Part shown: piece by piece, positions 31,621-45,815 of the stretch
Position numbering within the stretch: the stretch's first letter is position 1
How the letters are laid out: each line of letters begins with the position of its first letter
DNA from: Takakia lepidozioides
Taxonomy: Eukaryota > Streptophyta > Takakiopsida > Takakiales > Takakiaceae
Direction of reading: 5' to 3'
Length of the DNA: 64,000 bases
Assembly: GCA_030704615.1 (NCBI GenBank)
Contig: CM060731.1
Location: 28,706,001-28,770,000, forward strand
Notes under the pieces: model-generated
Databases searched by the model: none
Told to the model about the DNA's origin: nothing
The model's input: only the letters and a program-made list of their open reading frames with translations
Program-made: the position numbers and the translations under genes

Positions 31621-32924
31621 AAATGAAATGAAATGGAACTTTATTGTCATTGCAATCAGAATCCTGGTCCTGTCCAGATTGGTTGTTCCACGGTCTCTCC
31701 ACCTCCGGCCAGCTACATCCAGTCATCGAACTGTCCGACTCGCTCTTTATGTCAGATGCACATGCCGACTCCTCACTCTTTACATAAGATGCACATAATG
31801 CTGCGTCCTCACGGGCAGCAGCATCCCACAGATTTATGGGAAACAGCCGCCATTCGGTTTTTTAGTTGGGGTCTGAATGGTGATAAGGAGGCTCGCTTGA
31901 CAACAGTCCCTTCCTCATCCTCGTCCTCCCAACGACCACAGGCTAACCACAGGCTAATTCCTCGTCCCCAACAGGATGGCAACCCTCTTGCCAAATGGAC
32001 TCCTCACTGGAAGCAGCATCCAGGCTCAAGGGAGGCTCCTTATGAACATTCAGCCCACCAACAAAAATCCGAATGGCGGCTGAATTCCGTAAATCTGTAA
32101 AATCAGTAGTCCTTCCTCGTCCTCATCCTCCCAACAACCACAGGCTAATTCCTCGTCCCCAAAAGGATGGCAACCTCTGGCCAATCTCGAACAGCAATGG
32201 CCGTCTTCTTGTTCTCCTCGTCCCAAATAGGATGGCAACCCAGAGTTGGCCAATCTCGAACGGCAATCGGCGTCTTTTTTCTTGCTGATGGCTCCATGCT
32301 CCTCCTTCACATATATGCTCACTCCCAATCCAACAAGACTCTCAAGCCAACTCCACTCACAAAAGCCCACAAGACTCTAAAGCGCACTGACAAGGCAACA
32401 AGAGAGGGCGAGGTAAGCACAGGGTGGCAAGCAAAGACAGACTCGACCCCCTCGATAGAATTGCGTTGTATATAATGCAGGCAACGCCGCTCACAAACGT
32501 CCTCGCCAAGGATAAAATAGGAATGAGGTAACTTAATTAAGCACACCACAAGTACGATCCAATCTTTTGCAGACCCAATTTAGGAAACAGTTGGCCTATT
32601 TATAGATATTATTGTTAGTGCATTTCTACTTGTCAAAAGGCTTCAGTAAGATGGCGCTGTGCTGTCATGTAACGTATCAACTGTCGGTACTGGGAAGGTG
32701 ACACAGGCAACAGAAGAAAAAAAGAGAGCAACAGGTCGCCCTTCTCTCAAGTTAGATTGCTTACATTTCCTTTTTTTTTTTTAATCTCCGTGCTGCAATG
32801 CAGGGTATGAGAGTAATGGGAGTTTGGAGAGTGTCTGGCCTACAGTTTAGGTAACGGATGAGAGCACAACATTCTGGGGCTGCTCCACGTACAAGCGTCT
32901 ACTATCTTATTTCCAGGATGCAAA
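31621..32924. repeat. Repeat-derived spacer
   Basis: Starts with AAATGAAATGAAATGGAACT and the dispersed repeat also found at 5345-5510 (opposite strand). It then holds several degenerate copies of a unit containing CCTCGTCCCCAAAAGGATGG, GGCCAATCTCGAAC and TCCTCATCCTCCCAACAACC between about 31910 and 32280. No gene seen. Confidence 0.6.
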
Positions 32925-33323
32925 CAAATGCAGATGTTCGGTTCAATATGAGGTTCGGTATGAGCTCTGACCTCTCTTATATCTGAAAGAGAGATTGCGG
33001 AGAGATCTACACGAAACAAATCTCAAAGCAAGGCAGCCATTACCATAGCCTAATAAACCTGAAGTAGGAACGGTAAAACCTCCCGTAATCTCTGAGTGAC
33101 TTTTTAAGGAATACTGAAGAAGCCTGACTGAGATAAGAGTGGGATGTGGAGAGTTGCTTGACATGGACTTCTGACGATAGACCCTGCTCCCAGTGTGGGG
33201 GGGAAAAAAACTCTTCAACTTCGCCTGTTTGGCCCAAGAATGTAGTCTTTGACACATTTCTCCTGCTCTTGCACACAAATACTTGCAAATCTGAGAACTA
33301 CTTAAGGGCTCAAAAGGAGATAA

Positions 33324-36300
33324 TCAAAGGGACCTCTCATCCCTTCCAAGCCCCAGAAGCTCCAATGAATCAGGTCTGATGAAAAACACGCGCTTAGATC
33401 CGCGCCATCTGAACACTACAACACCCTTGTATGCAGTTCTTGGAACTCCATCCTGCACACACGCTGTCTGTTATGATGTGTTTCTTCGCCACAAAAGGAA
33501 AATAGAAAACCAGAAACAAAAGAATGTCCTGAGTTAGGTCCACGTCTCAAAGGTGGGAACCTGGTCTTCACTGGATCCGCTACTGGGCTGTGACAGTCTT
33601 CAGGGGGTTTTGTCAATGGACTATCATCAACAATAATAGTGTTTCCCTCATTATATACACCTGAGTAGGTACAAGAGTTACAGTAGTAGTTTCCTACTTG
33701 CCAGGGAGTGTTCTAGTTGTCTTTTGAGTGTTTTTGGTCAGGTCTTTCCTTTCGTGTCTAAACTGGGTTGCTTATAGCAAGGACAGTAGTAGTTTCCTAC
33801 CTGCCAGGGAGTGTTCGAGTTGTCTTAGAGTGCTTTTGGTCAGGTCTTTCCTTTTGTGTCTAAGCTTATAGCAAGGTCGCCACAAGAAGACCAAAGATGA
33901 ATGCCTCTCTTAAGAAAGACCTGCAGCTGAATTGCGGGGATAAGGTGAACCCTGGTGGGTGCAAACCCCACAAAAGGCTCTGGGAGGGTTGTTTCCTGCA
34001 GGGTCAAAGGCCATAAGGCTAAGGCAAGCCAACATTTGCAGGGAACGGCATTAGTACATTCTCCTAAGAATGGTCCAAAGGGCCGAAATTTAAACTCGGG
34101 GCGGGGAGTCTACCATTGAACAGAACACAGATGCAGAGAGGAAATACAAAAAGGAAAGAAGCCTCAAAAGGCCCTAGGGACACAGGAGAGAGAAAGAAAG
34201 GAAAAAAAGTGTTCAATGTCCAGAGAGAGGAGATGGCGACCTTCCATTCTTCAAAGATACCAAACTGTTGGGCAAGCTCTTCAAATTGCAGCTGGCTACT
34301 GTACTCAACCCGCACATCCTCTTCCACACTGCTGGCCTGCTGAACCACATCCTGCACAAACATAGGAACTGCCTTGGCCACCAGGGCACCAAACTCCCGG
34401 TTGAATCGGTCCTGAAAGGAACCAAAGTTCATGCATTAACCCTGCACTTTCTGCTCTTTTTAAAAGTAGTCACTAGACTACATGGTTCACCACTAGCAGG
34501 TCAACTTAGGACATGCTCACATCTTCTGTTCCAGTAAAGGCTGGGCGCTGCCCTTTCCTAGACCTCTCACACAGAGCAGACGGGTGCGTATGTTCACTCG
34601 TTGCAAACCAAGAGTTTGACATCAATAAAGGAACTGGTATTTGTGCACACTCGCCTGCTGATTACTATCCAAGCTGTAGGGCTTGGCATTCAAAGGTTAC
34701 TATCAGACCATAGACCACCCAATACCAGCAGAAATAGAGAAAGGCAGACAGAGATTTACTTCCTGCAAGAAGCCTAGATCTCTGAACCTCCAATCCACCT
34801 GCAAAAATACAAAACCAGTAAATTCCAAGGAAGGGTGCAGCAAAGAAACTTAAGCAACGTGCTGCACAAAAGAAAACCTGTGTATTGGTCTGAGAAATGA
34901 CAGCATTTTCAAGGTGCTCTGTCAACTTACAGGCACATCATTCAGTTTGATTGGTTCCAAATACTTCCGGTAAAACTGCCCAAAGCTTGAGCCCTGTTGT
35001 GCACCAGACAAATCGACCTTGTGAAATGCCTCACAACCGTGACCATCTACTACATTACTGAATGACAACCACAGAGTATCCCCTAAACAGAAGGCTGTCT
35101 GAAGACGTCATGTTGTTGCAGGTCCACATCAGTTTTGATCAGTTTCCAGAGGTACAACCTAGCTTAGCAAGCAGACATGGTAATCAAGCACCACTGTGGG
35201 GCTACAAGGCATGGAACAGTCTGAGTGGACATCAGTTAAAGAGGTCATAGGGTCACAAACAACAGAAACCATAATCCTTGCAATTCAACTCTACCAGCTA
35301 CACAACAAGCTTGTCAATCTGTTGTGTAGGGTTGGACTCCAACCACATCATCATGAAGGCAGAGGCTCAAGTATTCGTCTTCTATTGCTGTGGCCACCTA
35401 CAATCCCGATTGCCACAAACTTTGAACCACCTAAGAAGGTGCATGCAGGAGAGGAACACACCTGCTCCCCAAAGTTGTAGGTCCGGCAGACTTCAGGTCG
35501 GATGAATTGGCGACCTTTCCGTGTGTCATTAAGCCTTAGCCAGTCATCCCAGTATGTGTGGCATTAGTTCAGGAAGAAACAAACCATGTTCACTGTACAA
35601 TTGAGACTCCTCACTATGATGTATGCGTTCATACAAATTCCAAAACACACCAAGATACTTGTGAGCACCCAAACGAGCACGAAGAGCTGCGAGATGGGCA
35701 CTCAGAAAGAATGCGTGATGGTCAGCTTAGAAATCAAATTGTAGGTGCTGCAATAGCATTGCCCCGATTGACTATTGCTTTGTTCAAGGGTACTTATTTG
35801 AATGTGTGGAGAAGATCACTCTAGAATGTTAAGCCCTTCAGTAAGGTTGCAGCATGATGATAGACCCAGGTAGGTCAGAAAACACGGAAATAGGAATGTA
35901 CTCATAAGACAACGTTTGCCGTAGCCTTGTGGCCATTGACCCCGCCCCCAGTTTAAGTGGAACACAAAGGGACAAAAACTATCTTGTCAGGGGCTGACGG
36001 CGGTAGTATGACTTACCTTGGAACAGACAATTGATCTGAGTTTTCCAGATATCCTCTAGAAATCCCTTTACTCAAGCATCAACCTGCTGTGTGTGATTTG
36101 CCAATAACTAGGCCCCAAAAGGGCATGGGCTTTTGGCTTAGCCTTGAGATTTTCAAAGTTGGTAAACAGAGGTACAGACACAAATCCCTCAATGGATTTG
36201 AAGAGGGCGTCTCTCTGGTGAGAGTACCCAGGACAATGAATCAGAACATGAATCTTCAGGTTGCCCATACAACGGGCATTTGCAATCCCCCTTTCATCTC

Positions 36301-39300
36301 TGCATCTGTTTGCTGTTCAAAGGTAGGCTTCCTGCCCTGAGTTTAACTTTCAGTCTAGTGCCGAGAGTGGATAAACCCTTGAGGTCATCCATGATGTCCT
36401 CCCCATGTCACAGACTGAAAACAAGTTCAGGTGTCTGCCTAACTTCATAGAAGACAGGGAAATAGGCTGGGATGGAGGGAGAAGAAGAAATTTTGATATG
36501 TTTATGATTGGTCTTATAAGCCCGAAGGGCTAGTGGGACCAGATGGAAGATCCAAAAGACTTCCAAAACCAAGAAAGGTTGTGATGGAGGTGTTTGGTTA
36601 ATCAAGTTTGTTCTGGGGTGTTTCAAGACAGAGGGAAATAAAGTGAAAAAACTGGAGCAGCCAGGCCAGACACAACAGCCAAGATCAGTGGGGAAGTGAT
36701 GAGGATATGCTGCAGGCCAATGCGGGGCAAGTTCCTCCCAAAAACCTTTGGTAAGCATCCAACCAAGCCCTGGGAAAAAGTCTGAGCGATAGAGTGCCTC
36801 TGCGACAACCGAACCACAAGCAAACTCAGTTTTTCACAAAAACTCTGGTAAGATAGACCACGATTTGTAGGATATACAACTAAATGCATCTGCATGCATA
36901 TTGAAATATACACACACACTCTCCCTATCTATCTGGTCCACCTGATCCTTCACAGTGGTGACTGGAGAGGCACTCAGACATATGTGTCACTCCTATCCTA
37001 CCTAGAGGGCTACCTCCAGCCTTTCTATTTCTACTGTACAAGTGGCAATGCTGCCAGATCGACATACGTCACATGTGCTCAGGAGTTGACCAAGTAGCTT
37101 TGCTGATACCAAGACCATGCTATTAGTATAAGTCGATGCCAGTCCTAATGTCAAAACCACATTTCTTGTACTGAATTGTTGTTAACTAGAGAACAGATGG
37201 GCAATAGCAAGACCACTTTTTCCCCAGCCTTGGAAACCCCTACCCTCTTTTGCTGAACTATGGGAGGAGAGCTCTGCAGCAGGGGTACACGAGCGCCACG
37301 GCAAATTTGAGCTCTTTCCCATACCTCAGTGCACTGGGATCCCATGATTGGCTGGGTTGAGCACTATGTCCAGGAGGATATACCGTAGCCATGTCCACGG
37401 GAGACAGTTGATGAGTCCATCTTGTTTTGAGGTTTGCTCAAACAGTCTTTGACTTTCTTTTGGTACTTTGAGGGATCCAATGTTGGGTTCCGAATCTAGC
37501 TCAAAATAAACCACTTCATGACAGTGCCATACCCAACGTCATCACAGCATTGAAACCTAGTAATGGAAGTGAGGGCTCACCAGAATCATGCACAAATTGC
37601 TTCTGGCCATTGTCATTCCAAGAGGAGACTGCAACCACAGAGCTGATGCCCAGCAATGCCATTCCAACACTTTCAGAAAGATTACAGTAGCAGGACTCAT
37701 ATCAAGCACATAATGTCAGAAAGAATCTTTGGTTTGTAGCAGAAATGACACCAAGCCCTTTCCCCCTCTTTCCTCACACTAAAAGCCTTTGTCTGGTTGT
37801 GTAAGTGCATCTCTCTCTCTTCAAGCTCTTCCTGCCCACTAGGTAGCCTGCCATGGGTGAACTGGACATGGGAGTAGATAAGTGTCTCTGACCAAATGCC
37901 GGCCTTGTGACCCCTCGCCTATGTTTGTTTGACCTCAAGCAGATTGCTTCGGATAAGGTAGTGCATCGAATTTAGCTGGAGAGAAGGGTCTCTCCTTTAG
38001 AATATGCCTACACGGGTCATTCCCTGCAGCTCCTGTGGAGTGATGAATCTCTGAATGGTAACAAGTGGATCCCTGCTGCCTGGGGGCAGCCCCTCCGCTC
38101 GAAGTGGGTAGTTGCATGCTCAACACTCGGGCTAGGGTATGCCCTTGTGTCTAAACCTCTTACCAGCTATAAATACATCTCATTTTCCAGATAATGCTTG
38201 TATTCCCAAGAGTGATTCCTGGGAGCTGGTTACTTATGCCGAAACTAGAGCTTCTTGTGTAGTTTTTGGGGTGAATCCTAGGATGGACAGCGTGTCCATT
38301 AAAACTACTTGCTCAAGTTTAGGCTATATCTTGTTGATGGCACCATCTTGACTTGGTAAAGGAGGTGCATTAAAGGTCACTAAGACTAAGAATGCTGCAT
38401 TGACAGGTGGAGTCCCATAGCAGATTAAAATCGGAGAATTTCAACCTTGACTGGTTGGAGAGCTTAGACATTGGTGATTGCATGAGGGGCTCAGGGAAGA
38501 CAGTCAAGGATGGGGACTGTAAGCCGAAATTGGAACTCGTTTGACGCCCTGTAAGAGGTTGACCCAGAATGGGCTATTGAGGATGGCAAACCTAACCCCA
38601 AGGCCTATGCAAGAAGATCATGTCAGTCAGACCTGCCTTTGCGTGCAGTGACAGATCAAGCTGTGAATGAAGGTATGTCATGCTCAATGGCATGCCAATC
38701 CCAATGGCATGCCAATCCTCAAAGTTTACACAAGGTGATCAAAGCCTGCACGCAAAGAAGCTGACCTGATTTCCTGTTTGATAACTGTGCAATCATCGAC
38801 AGGGAACTTCAGTACAGTATTTGGCTGAGACTGAAACTGAAAGGCGCATGAGGGCTCTTTGTGGGTGTCTACATGCCAACAGAGGGAGCCCTTAGTGTGA
38901 CGCTCATAAAGCCTTCAAGGAAGTTAACCTTGACTGTGCTTAGTTCCTCACCAAAGGCCACGTGGTCTTGTTAGGAGACTGTAATGCTTGGGTGGGCAAG
39001 GGTCTACCACAGGACGACACCATTGGGCTTTTTGGCATGGATGAGCAACATTTCAAAGGCAAGTGGCTTATCTGGAAGAGCCTCAGCTTTTGAGGTTGAA
39101 CGATAGGTCAAAAGGAGACCCTTTGCAGTGGACTCAGGAAAAAGCACAAACTAGGGAATGGTTCATTGTGGATTATATCATAGTGGATAAGGGGTTGTTT
39201 CCTCAGTGTGCCATTTGTTGGTTGAAAGAACCGATATTGCTACTCCTGACCACTTTCTTGTCTGGACTGAGATCAAAAGGCGTATTCTTAACACCAAGAG

Positions 39301-42300
39301 ATCTGTGAAAATGGTCAATTTGAAAGTGGTGCATAGAAAATATCCAGAGGGAAGAGGTCAAGAAAGAATATGTCCAGGCCTTGAAAGAGGCTCCCACCCT
39401 TCACTCCATCGCTCCAAGATCTCCCTCTTGCTTGGGTGATGCCATGAAAGAGCTGTGGACTCTTAGGATAATTTTGCCACTTCTGTGGCTGCTAAGATTA
39501 TTGGAAGGAAACTAATAGTATGCGGAAGAGCAGTGCATTGGTGCACCATTGACATCAAGCTTAAGATCGGAGACGGCCGACTAGTGTAATATCAAGATGA
39601 CGCTAGCCCTCCTCCCAGTCACTAAGATGAAGTGCAACATAAGAAAGCTGTAGAGATAGTAGATACAGAAGAGGTACTCTCGCTACATCACCAATTGAGA
39701 AAGAGTTATAGAAAAAAACAGCTATACAGTCTAGCAATAGAATCCATGACATTTTTGCTGCTGCATGTTAGACCTTCATGCCACATAGTAACAATATTAT
39801 GTGTACAAAAGAAGCCAAAAGAAAGAGATGAGCTACAATCTGCCCACCTGTCCTTGTCCAACAGAGTAGCAGTAGCTTCAAAGTAGTCAAAAAAGTCGGG
39901 AGCAATTTCCATATCATCTGCCACAAGACAAATCATAGCCGAAGCTTCGAGTACATGCAAAGGATCCCTTAAAGACACCTGACTGTCAAACTAAGAAATA
40001 TTTGTACCCGAGCCCACCATAAGACATTCTTGTCCTGGACTCATTTGATGTTCAAGATTCCTTCAACTTATGACAAGGATCAAGTAGCATGTTAAGCTTG
40101 AAAAATCACTTCTGTAATGTGTTCCACCCCACTTAACTGGTGTTGATCGCCCCAATGTAACATGGTTGTGTGGTTGAGATACTTGGCAAAGGAACTCAAA
40201 CTGCTCCAGTAACTTCCCAATCCCACATCACTAAGGACTTAAGGGTAACAAATAAAGTGTAACTTTTGGACAGAAGCCAGTAATTTCTATGTATGATGCC
40301 AACTACTGATTGACATTATGCAGGTTCTCCTAAAGCTAAACCTAGGGGCAATGAGGAGATGCCACTACTACACCCCATAAATAAGTGTATTAGAATCATT
40401 TCTACCTCCCATACAGAGTAGAAACACAACTCATCAACATGAATTGGCTTCATCTGAGAAAGCAAATCTGGCCATTACAAGCTGGACAATATTTCTATCC
40501 AAACCCCACCAAAGTACAGTTGCTATTTCCGAACTACGGGAGAAAACCTTCATATTTAGAACACCGTGAATCCAGCAAGAAACTACACCCACCTTCTAAG
40601 ATGATGACCCTGTGAAAACCTTGCTTGTTAAAGAGCTCCGTGAGTGCCCACTTATAATGACCTGTAACAAACGATTGTCACTACTGTGAGAGTGTTGCCA
40701 AATCTCTCCCCCTCCCCCACCCCTCTCCCCACACTGTACCCTCACCTCTCTCTACCCTTTCGTTTTGGGTCTCTGTCAAGGCTATCCTCACTGTTATTGT
40801 GATGCTGGGATCTACGAATACAATTTTTTCCTACGGCAGTACTCACAGTATTGTAACAAGTCTTCCTTCTCTGCACATCACATCCAAGTTCCAGACCACC
40901 TAAAGTAGATTTTGATCATGCAAATGGCATGTCATCGACTGTGCTAGCACCATCCGTCCCATGCTAAGATCTATTCCATGTGGTAATAACATCCACTCTA
41001 GGCCTAAAAAGTCATCACATGGTCCACCTACTCAACTCAGGTGGGCACTATGACAGCAGGTTCTACAAGATACAGAGAAGAAGACAATTTATAAACACAA
41101 CTGTACAAAACCTTTGAAACAAAAGTGTTGTCAGCAACACAGTCAGCATTAGTAACAGAAAATTAGACAAGGATCTTACTAGCAATTTTGTAGTAAGCAA
41201 TGAGCTCCCCAGCTCTCTCTGTTTTAGGTGGCTCCTGATCTAGATGCTGGACAACCCCAACCAAATCACCAGATTTTAACACAATGGAATGCAAACACTG
41301 AAGGGCTTCTACCTACAACCATGTAAGTGAGGCCACTTATGTAAGCCGAGCACTTCAGCACTGTTCATCTTATACTCTCGGGATATTTTCTCTTTGGAGT
41401 TGAACAAATACCCGTGATCCCAAAATGTACCATAATGTGCAGCAGTGGTCCCATCTCAGATACATACTCACCTCCTCAACTGAGGGTAATGTATAGGTCT
41501 CCATTCTCAGAGCCATTATAGGTTGTTTTCTGAAAGAGGTGGGCAATCTGCTGATGCTCAGAACAGGCATTTCTTGACCTCCAAAGATGTGTTGCATTGA
41601 AATCCACAATTTGGTCCCAGTTGAATTGCATGGTTGCAAGAATATTCAGAAGTTATCAGAGCCCTGAAGTAAATCTAATGACACGAATATACAATAAGGC
41701 TTTGTCATTACCTGCAAATAGGTGATTTGACGATAACTTTGAGCCAGCGTCTTGACAGATAACATCATCCCATCCTAGATTTCCAGAGACAGACAAAGAG
41801 CATGATAAGGCCCCCCTGACAGTAACAATTCTAAACTGACTCTTCAAATGTTCAGAGCCTCATATCAGTGACATGAGCCTACAAGCTCCTCCTACTGCCA
41901 TAGAGCCACGTAAAAGGATGAGACCAGACTCAGAAAGGTACGAAGGGCAAAAATGGTCAAACCACTTGGGCCAACTTCAACTCCACTATCTGGGCATGAG
42001 AGATACACTCTCAAACACCACTTCTTGATGCAGAAGGAGTTTTAAATTTTTAATTCTCTAGTATTGTCCTCTGCCTTTCCCTCTTGTTGTGAGGAGAAAG
42101 GGATATGGTCCAAAGCAACTTTATACACAACAATCCCAATAGCATTGTCAAGCTAAAGTTTTCAGTAAAAAGATACCCCCAGTAAATAGGAGAACAGGCA
42201 GCAGCCAGAAGTTCCGGTTCGGAAGGGCAGAGACCAGCAAGCAGGTAAACTCAGACGAAGCTTACACGATCTGCCATTGTCCAATTAGCGAAGCCAATGA

Positions 42301-45300
42301 CATGAAATGTTGCCAGAAAACAAACCCAGAGGCCACCCTACCAGTCTGGGGAGGAGAGTTGGCCCATAAGCTCCTTGGGATTTATGTGGAAGTCATAAGG
42401 TTCCTATCTCTGTATCTATTCTGTAGCTACTGCAAGCAGCATCTAATCAGTACACCTCCCTTCTTCTGGGTTTTTGCTTTTCTTTATGAGCACATCTCTA
42501 CTTTAGAGCAACAATCTCTGAGTCGGGGAATTCGTCAGGGCTGGATGTCATATAGCTCGTAGAACCCTATTGCTGCACCTCTTTTTCTCATTCTTAAAGT
42601 CAAGGCAGTATATATCCTTCCCCCCCTCTCTGTTTTATTACAGCATTATTAGTACATCCCTCTTCCCTCCCCATCAACAGAAAAGGTGCAGATCATATGA
42701 TTCCGAAGGCGCACCCACTATAGTGGGTGTGCCCACAATTGCACTGAAACACACTCCAAATTCCTTCACCTTACCGCTCCTCTGTCCAACACTAGCCCAG
42801 GATCTATGGAGGTGGCAAACAGAGAAACCATGAATAGACGTGAATAGGTCTCACCTGAGAGACAAAAAGTGGGAATTTCTTTGCCACTGGACTATGATAC
42901 CTGCAGTCATACACACAAAATAATCATCAATGTTCCTATGACTTTGCGATAATCTCCAAGTTGAAGCGTGGCAGCATTTAATAAAGTCATGAAGCTAAGT
43001 TGTCTGGTAGCGTAGACAGGGTCAGACAATCACAGTTTGGTAATGCAACAAGACTGAGATCAGCATACTGGTCAAGGACAAAATCAATACAGAAGAAGCA
43101 AAACACATGATACAGGGGAAAGCATACTTCAAGACAGACTTCAATGTGCGTTCCAAATAGTCAGGCCGATTGCATGCCATAATTACCAAAGCAGCTACAG
43201 GTTCCTGTAAAAAACATCGCATAAATGAGCAAATAGCCAATCCACATAGTCCAACACACCTTGTTCATCTTCGCATGCTGGGAGCAGGATTAACCAATAT
43301 TGTGAAGGGAAGGACAACTTAGATGACCTGCTGAAGACAGGCATCCCTCTGTCTCTCTCTCTTGCTCTACTTGTGTCCATTGGGCCCTTTGGATCTCCTG
43401 TGGATGTACTCAATATCCTCCTTTCTTTCTCACCCCCTGTTGACATTATAAAGTTACTTTCTTTCTCTTTCTGTGGAAGTTACAAAGTTTTGTTCTTGCT
43501 TGCTTGCTTTCTTTGGCTTTTCTGTGTAAGTTATAAAGCTTATTACTTTATCCTATCAGGCTCACAACCGCTGGTTTCCAAACCTCCTGGTATTCTTGGG
43601 TGTCCAACTTTTTTGAGCACAATGGACTCTCCGTTGCTTCCATACTGCCTCAAAATACAGAGGGGGAGGAAATTGCGTCCAAGAAGGACTGCAGGTAGAT
43701 GCATCAGACGAGAACTTATGGAACTTCACAGCAAGCGGACATGGTAACCAGCGAATCTTACAACAAAACTGCAGTTCCAGTGGAGACATTCTTGGTCCTC
43801 TTGTGGCCCAAATACACATCTGCAGCTCTATCTCCCTCTATGGGCATTGGGGAGTCTGAGGGTGGGCTCCCATAGTCTGCGGATAGAGACTGGTAGGTGG
43901 GACAACCTGCAACGTGAGGACTGCCTATGCCCGAAAACAACAGTGAAATCGAAAGTGATGAACATTTCTTCTTTCACTGGCCCTTTCTCCTATGAGATCG
44001 ACGGGAGATTCAATTATCTATTCCATGATACCCAATTTCTCCGTAGGTCTTCCATTACGAGGATCAGAAATGCTTGGCAGCTAACCAGCTTGAGGCATTG
44101 ACTCTTAGATCCTCTGAGCCATAGTTGCTTTTGGGCTGCTTGTGGAGGGCCCCTCTCTATTTCTTGTTTCTTTCTTTCTCTTGTCCCATGAGCTTTCCGC
44201 AGACATTATAATGTACCATTTCCATTCATTTCCTTTCATCGTTATGACAGAATAGGTTCAGATGACACAGGGCTGTTGTGCAAAAATCCACCTTACCTCT
44301 ACAGATTCCTGTGATGTTGTTGTGAGCCATCCTTTGCCTGTACAAGGAACCACAGCACCTCCCCAGCCTCATTCAAAATTCGGACAATCACTGGAGGGCT
44401 GGCAAGTTTTCAGGCAGCAGTCACATAGGAATGTGTCTCAGAGGGTTGCTTTAAGTGGGAATCCAGAATAGCATTCCATCCCACTACTTTGGATGTCTCC
44501 TTCATCCACTCTTACATGCAAACATACCACTGCAGGGATGCCCCTTTATCATCCCATGTATCACACCATCACACCACATATACAAAACTCACTCTGGTAA
44601 TCTCGAAGAAGTATGCTGAGCTGCCCATTTTTCTGTTCCAGGCGTGCTCTCTCCTCTGGTATGATAGGCATCAGACTTGTTAGATCTGAGGTAAGAAATC
44701 GTTGGTGACAATCATCATGTTTCTTCTTTCAGGACATTATCTAGTGATAGTGTACCCAGTTTTCTTTGCAAATTCTTATAATCAAAGAAATACGTAATCT
44801 AAACACAACTATTCAGGGTCTAGGATTTTAGCATGTTGATACCGATGACAGGATGTACCAAGAGTAGGCTCAAGTAAAAGCTACCCAAATTTGCATCTGT
44901 AGAAGTGGAGATCATACCCTGGTTGGTTTTTGGGTCTTGAGGAAAAGTTCTACACCACAGTTTCATCCATTGAACCTTAGATAAGCACTAAGATTTTGCC
45001 ATCTGACTAGGAAAGAGGAAATGAATCATCGTAAATTGTAAATTGTAGTGCAGACCTTCCAAAGCCACAAGTCTCCCTTGTTGGGAACTATACTTGTCAA
45101 TGAGATCGCGCATATTGCTTGTGCACTGGTTCTCATTTTCAATCTGGAAATATCCCAATGTTATAAAGATATCACCCATGTTCTCTCACTTGTTGACACC
45201 CACACAAGGCACAAACCAAAGCTAGGGTAGCACACCAATGATGTCACAGCACAAGATTTTGAGACTCTCAACCTGTCACAATGATACTTCAATACAACAC

Positions 45301-45779
45301 TGACCATCCACCAAAGGCTTTCAGATCCAAAGTAAGCTCTCTACAAGGCCCCTAGAAGCGCACTGTCATTAACAAGGTCTAAAACCTCCAGCCTTCGTGA
45401 GAAATAGAGAGACCAACAGGGGTAGTGGGATCAGAACTCACGGCAACAGCAATTCGGTCAGCATACTCCGACTGAGCTACGAACAGTCGCATCTGTTCCC
45501 ATGCCCATTTGCATTCATAATTAGACAATCCAGAATTCTTCCGTGATTAGCGATTATCACATCCAGTAGAAATGAAATAAAATGAAATGGTGCTTTATAA
45601 TGTCCGCAGAAAGAGAAAGAGAGAGAGAGAGAGAAAGAGAGAGAATGTACTCATAAGACGTTGTTTGCGGTAGCCTTGTGGCCATTGACCCCGCGCCCAG
45701 TTTGAGCGGAACAAAAATGGACAGAACCTACATTTGTCAGTGGCTGAAGCCGGTAGTAAGATTTACCTTGGAATAGACA

Positions 45780-45815
<36 letters not shown>

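Noticed and set aside
36700-36712. GC-AG intron instead of AT-AC for GnT-I intron 13
   Set aside because: A GC donor at GCA|GCATAT has no matching AG acceptor giving the conserved AYWDDWLRL in frame, whereas AT-AC does and has a U12 branch site.
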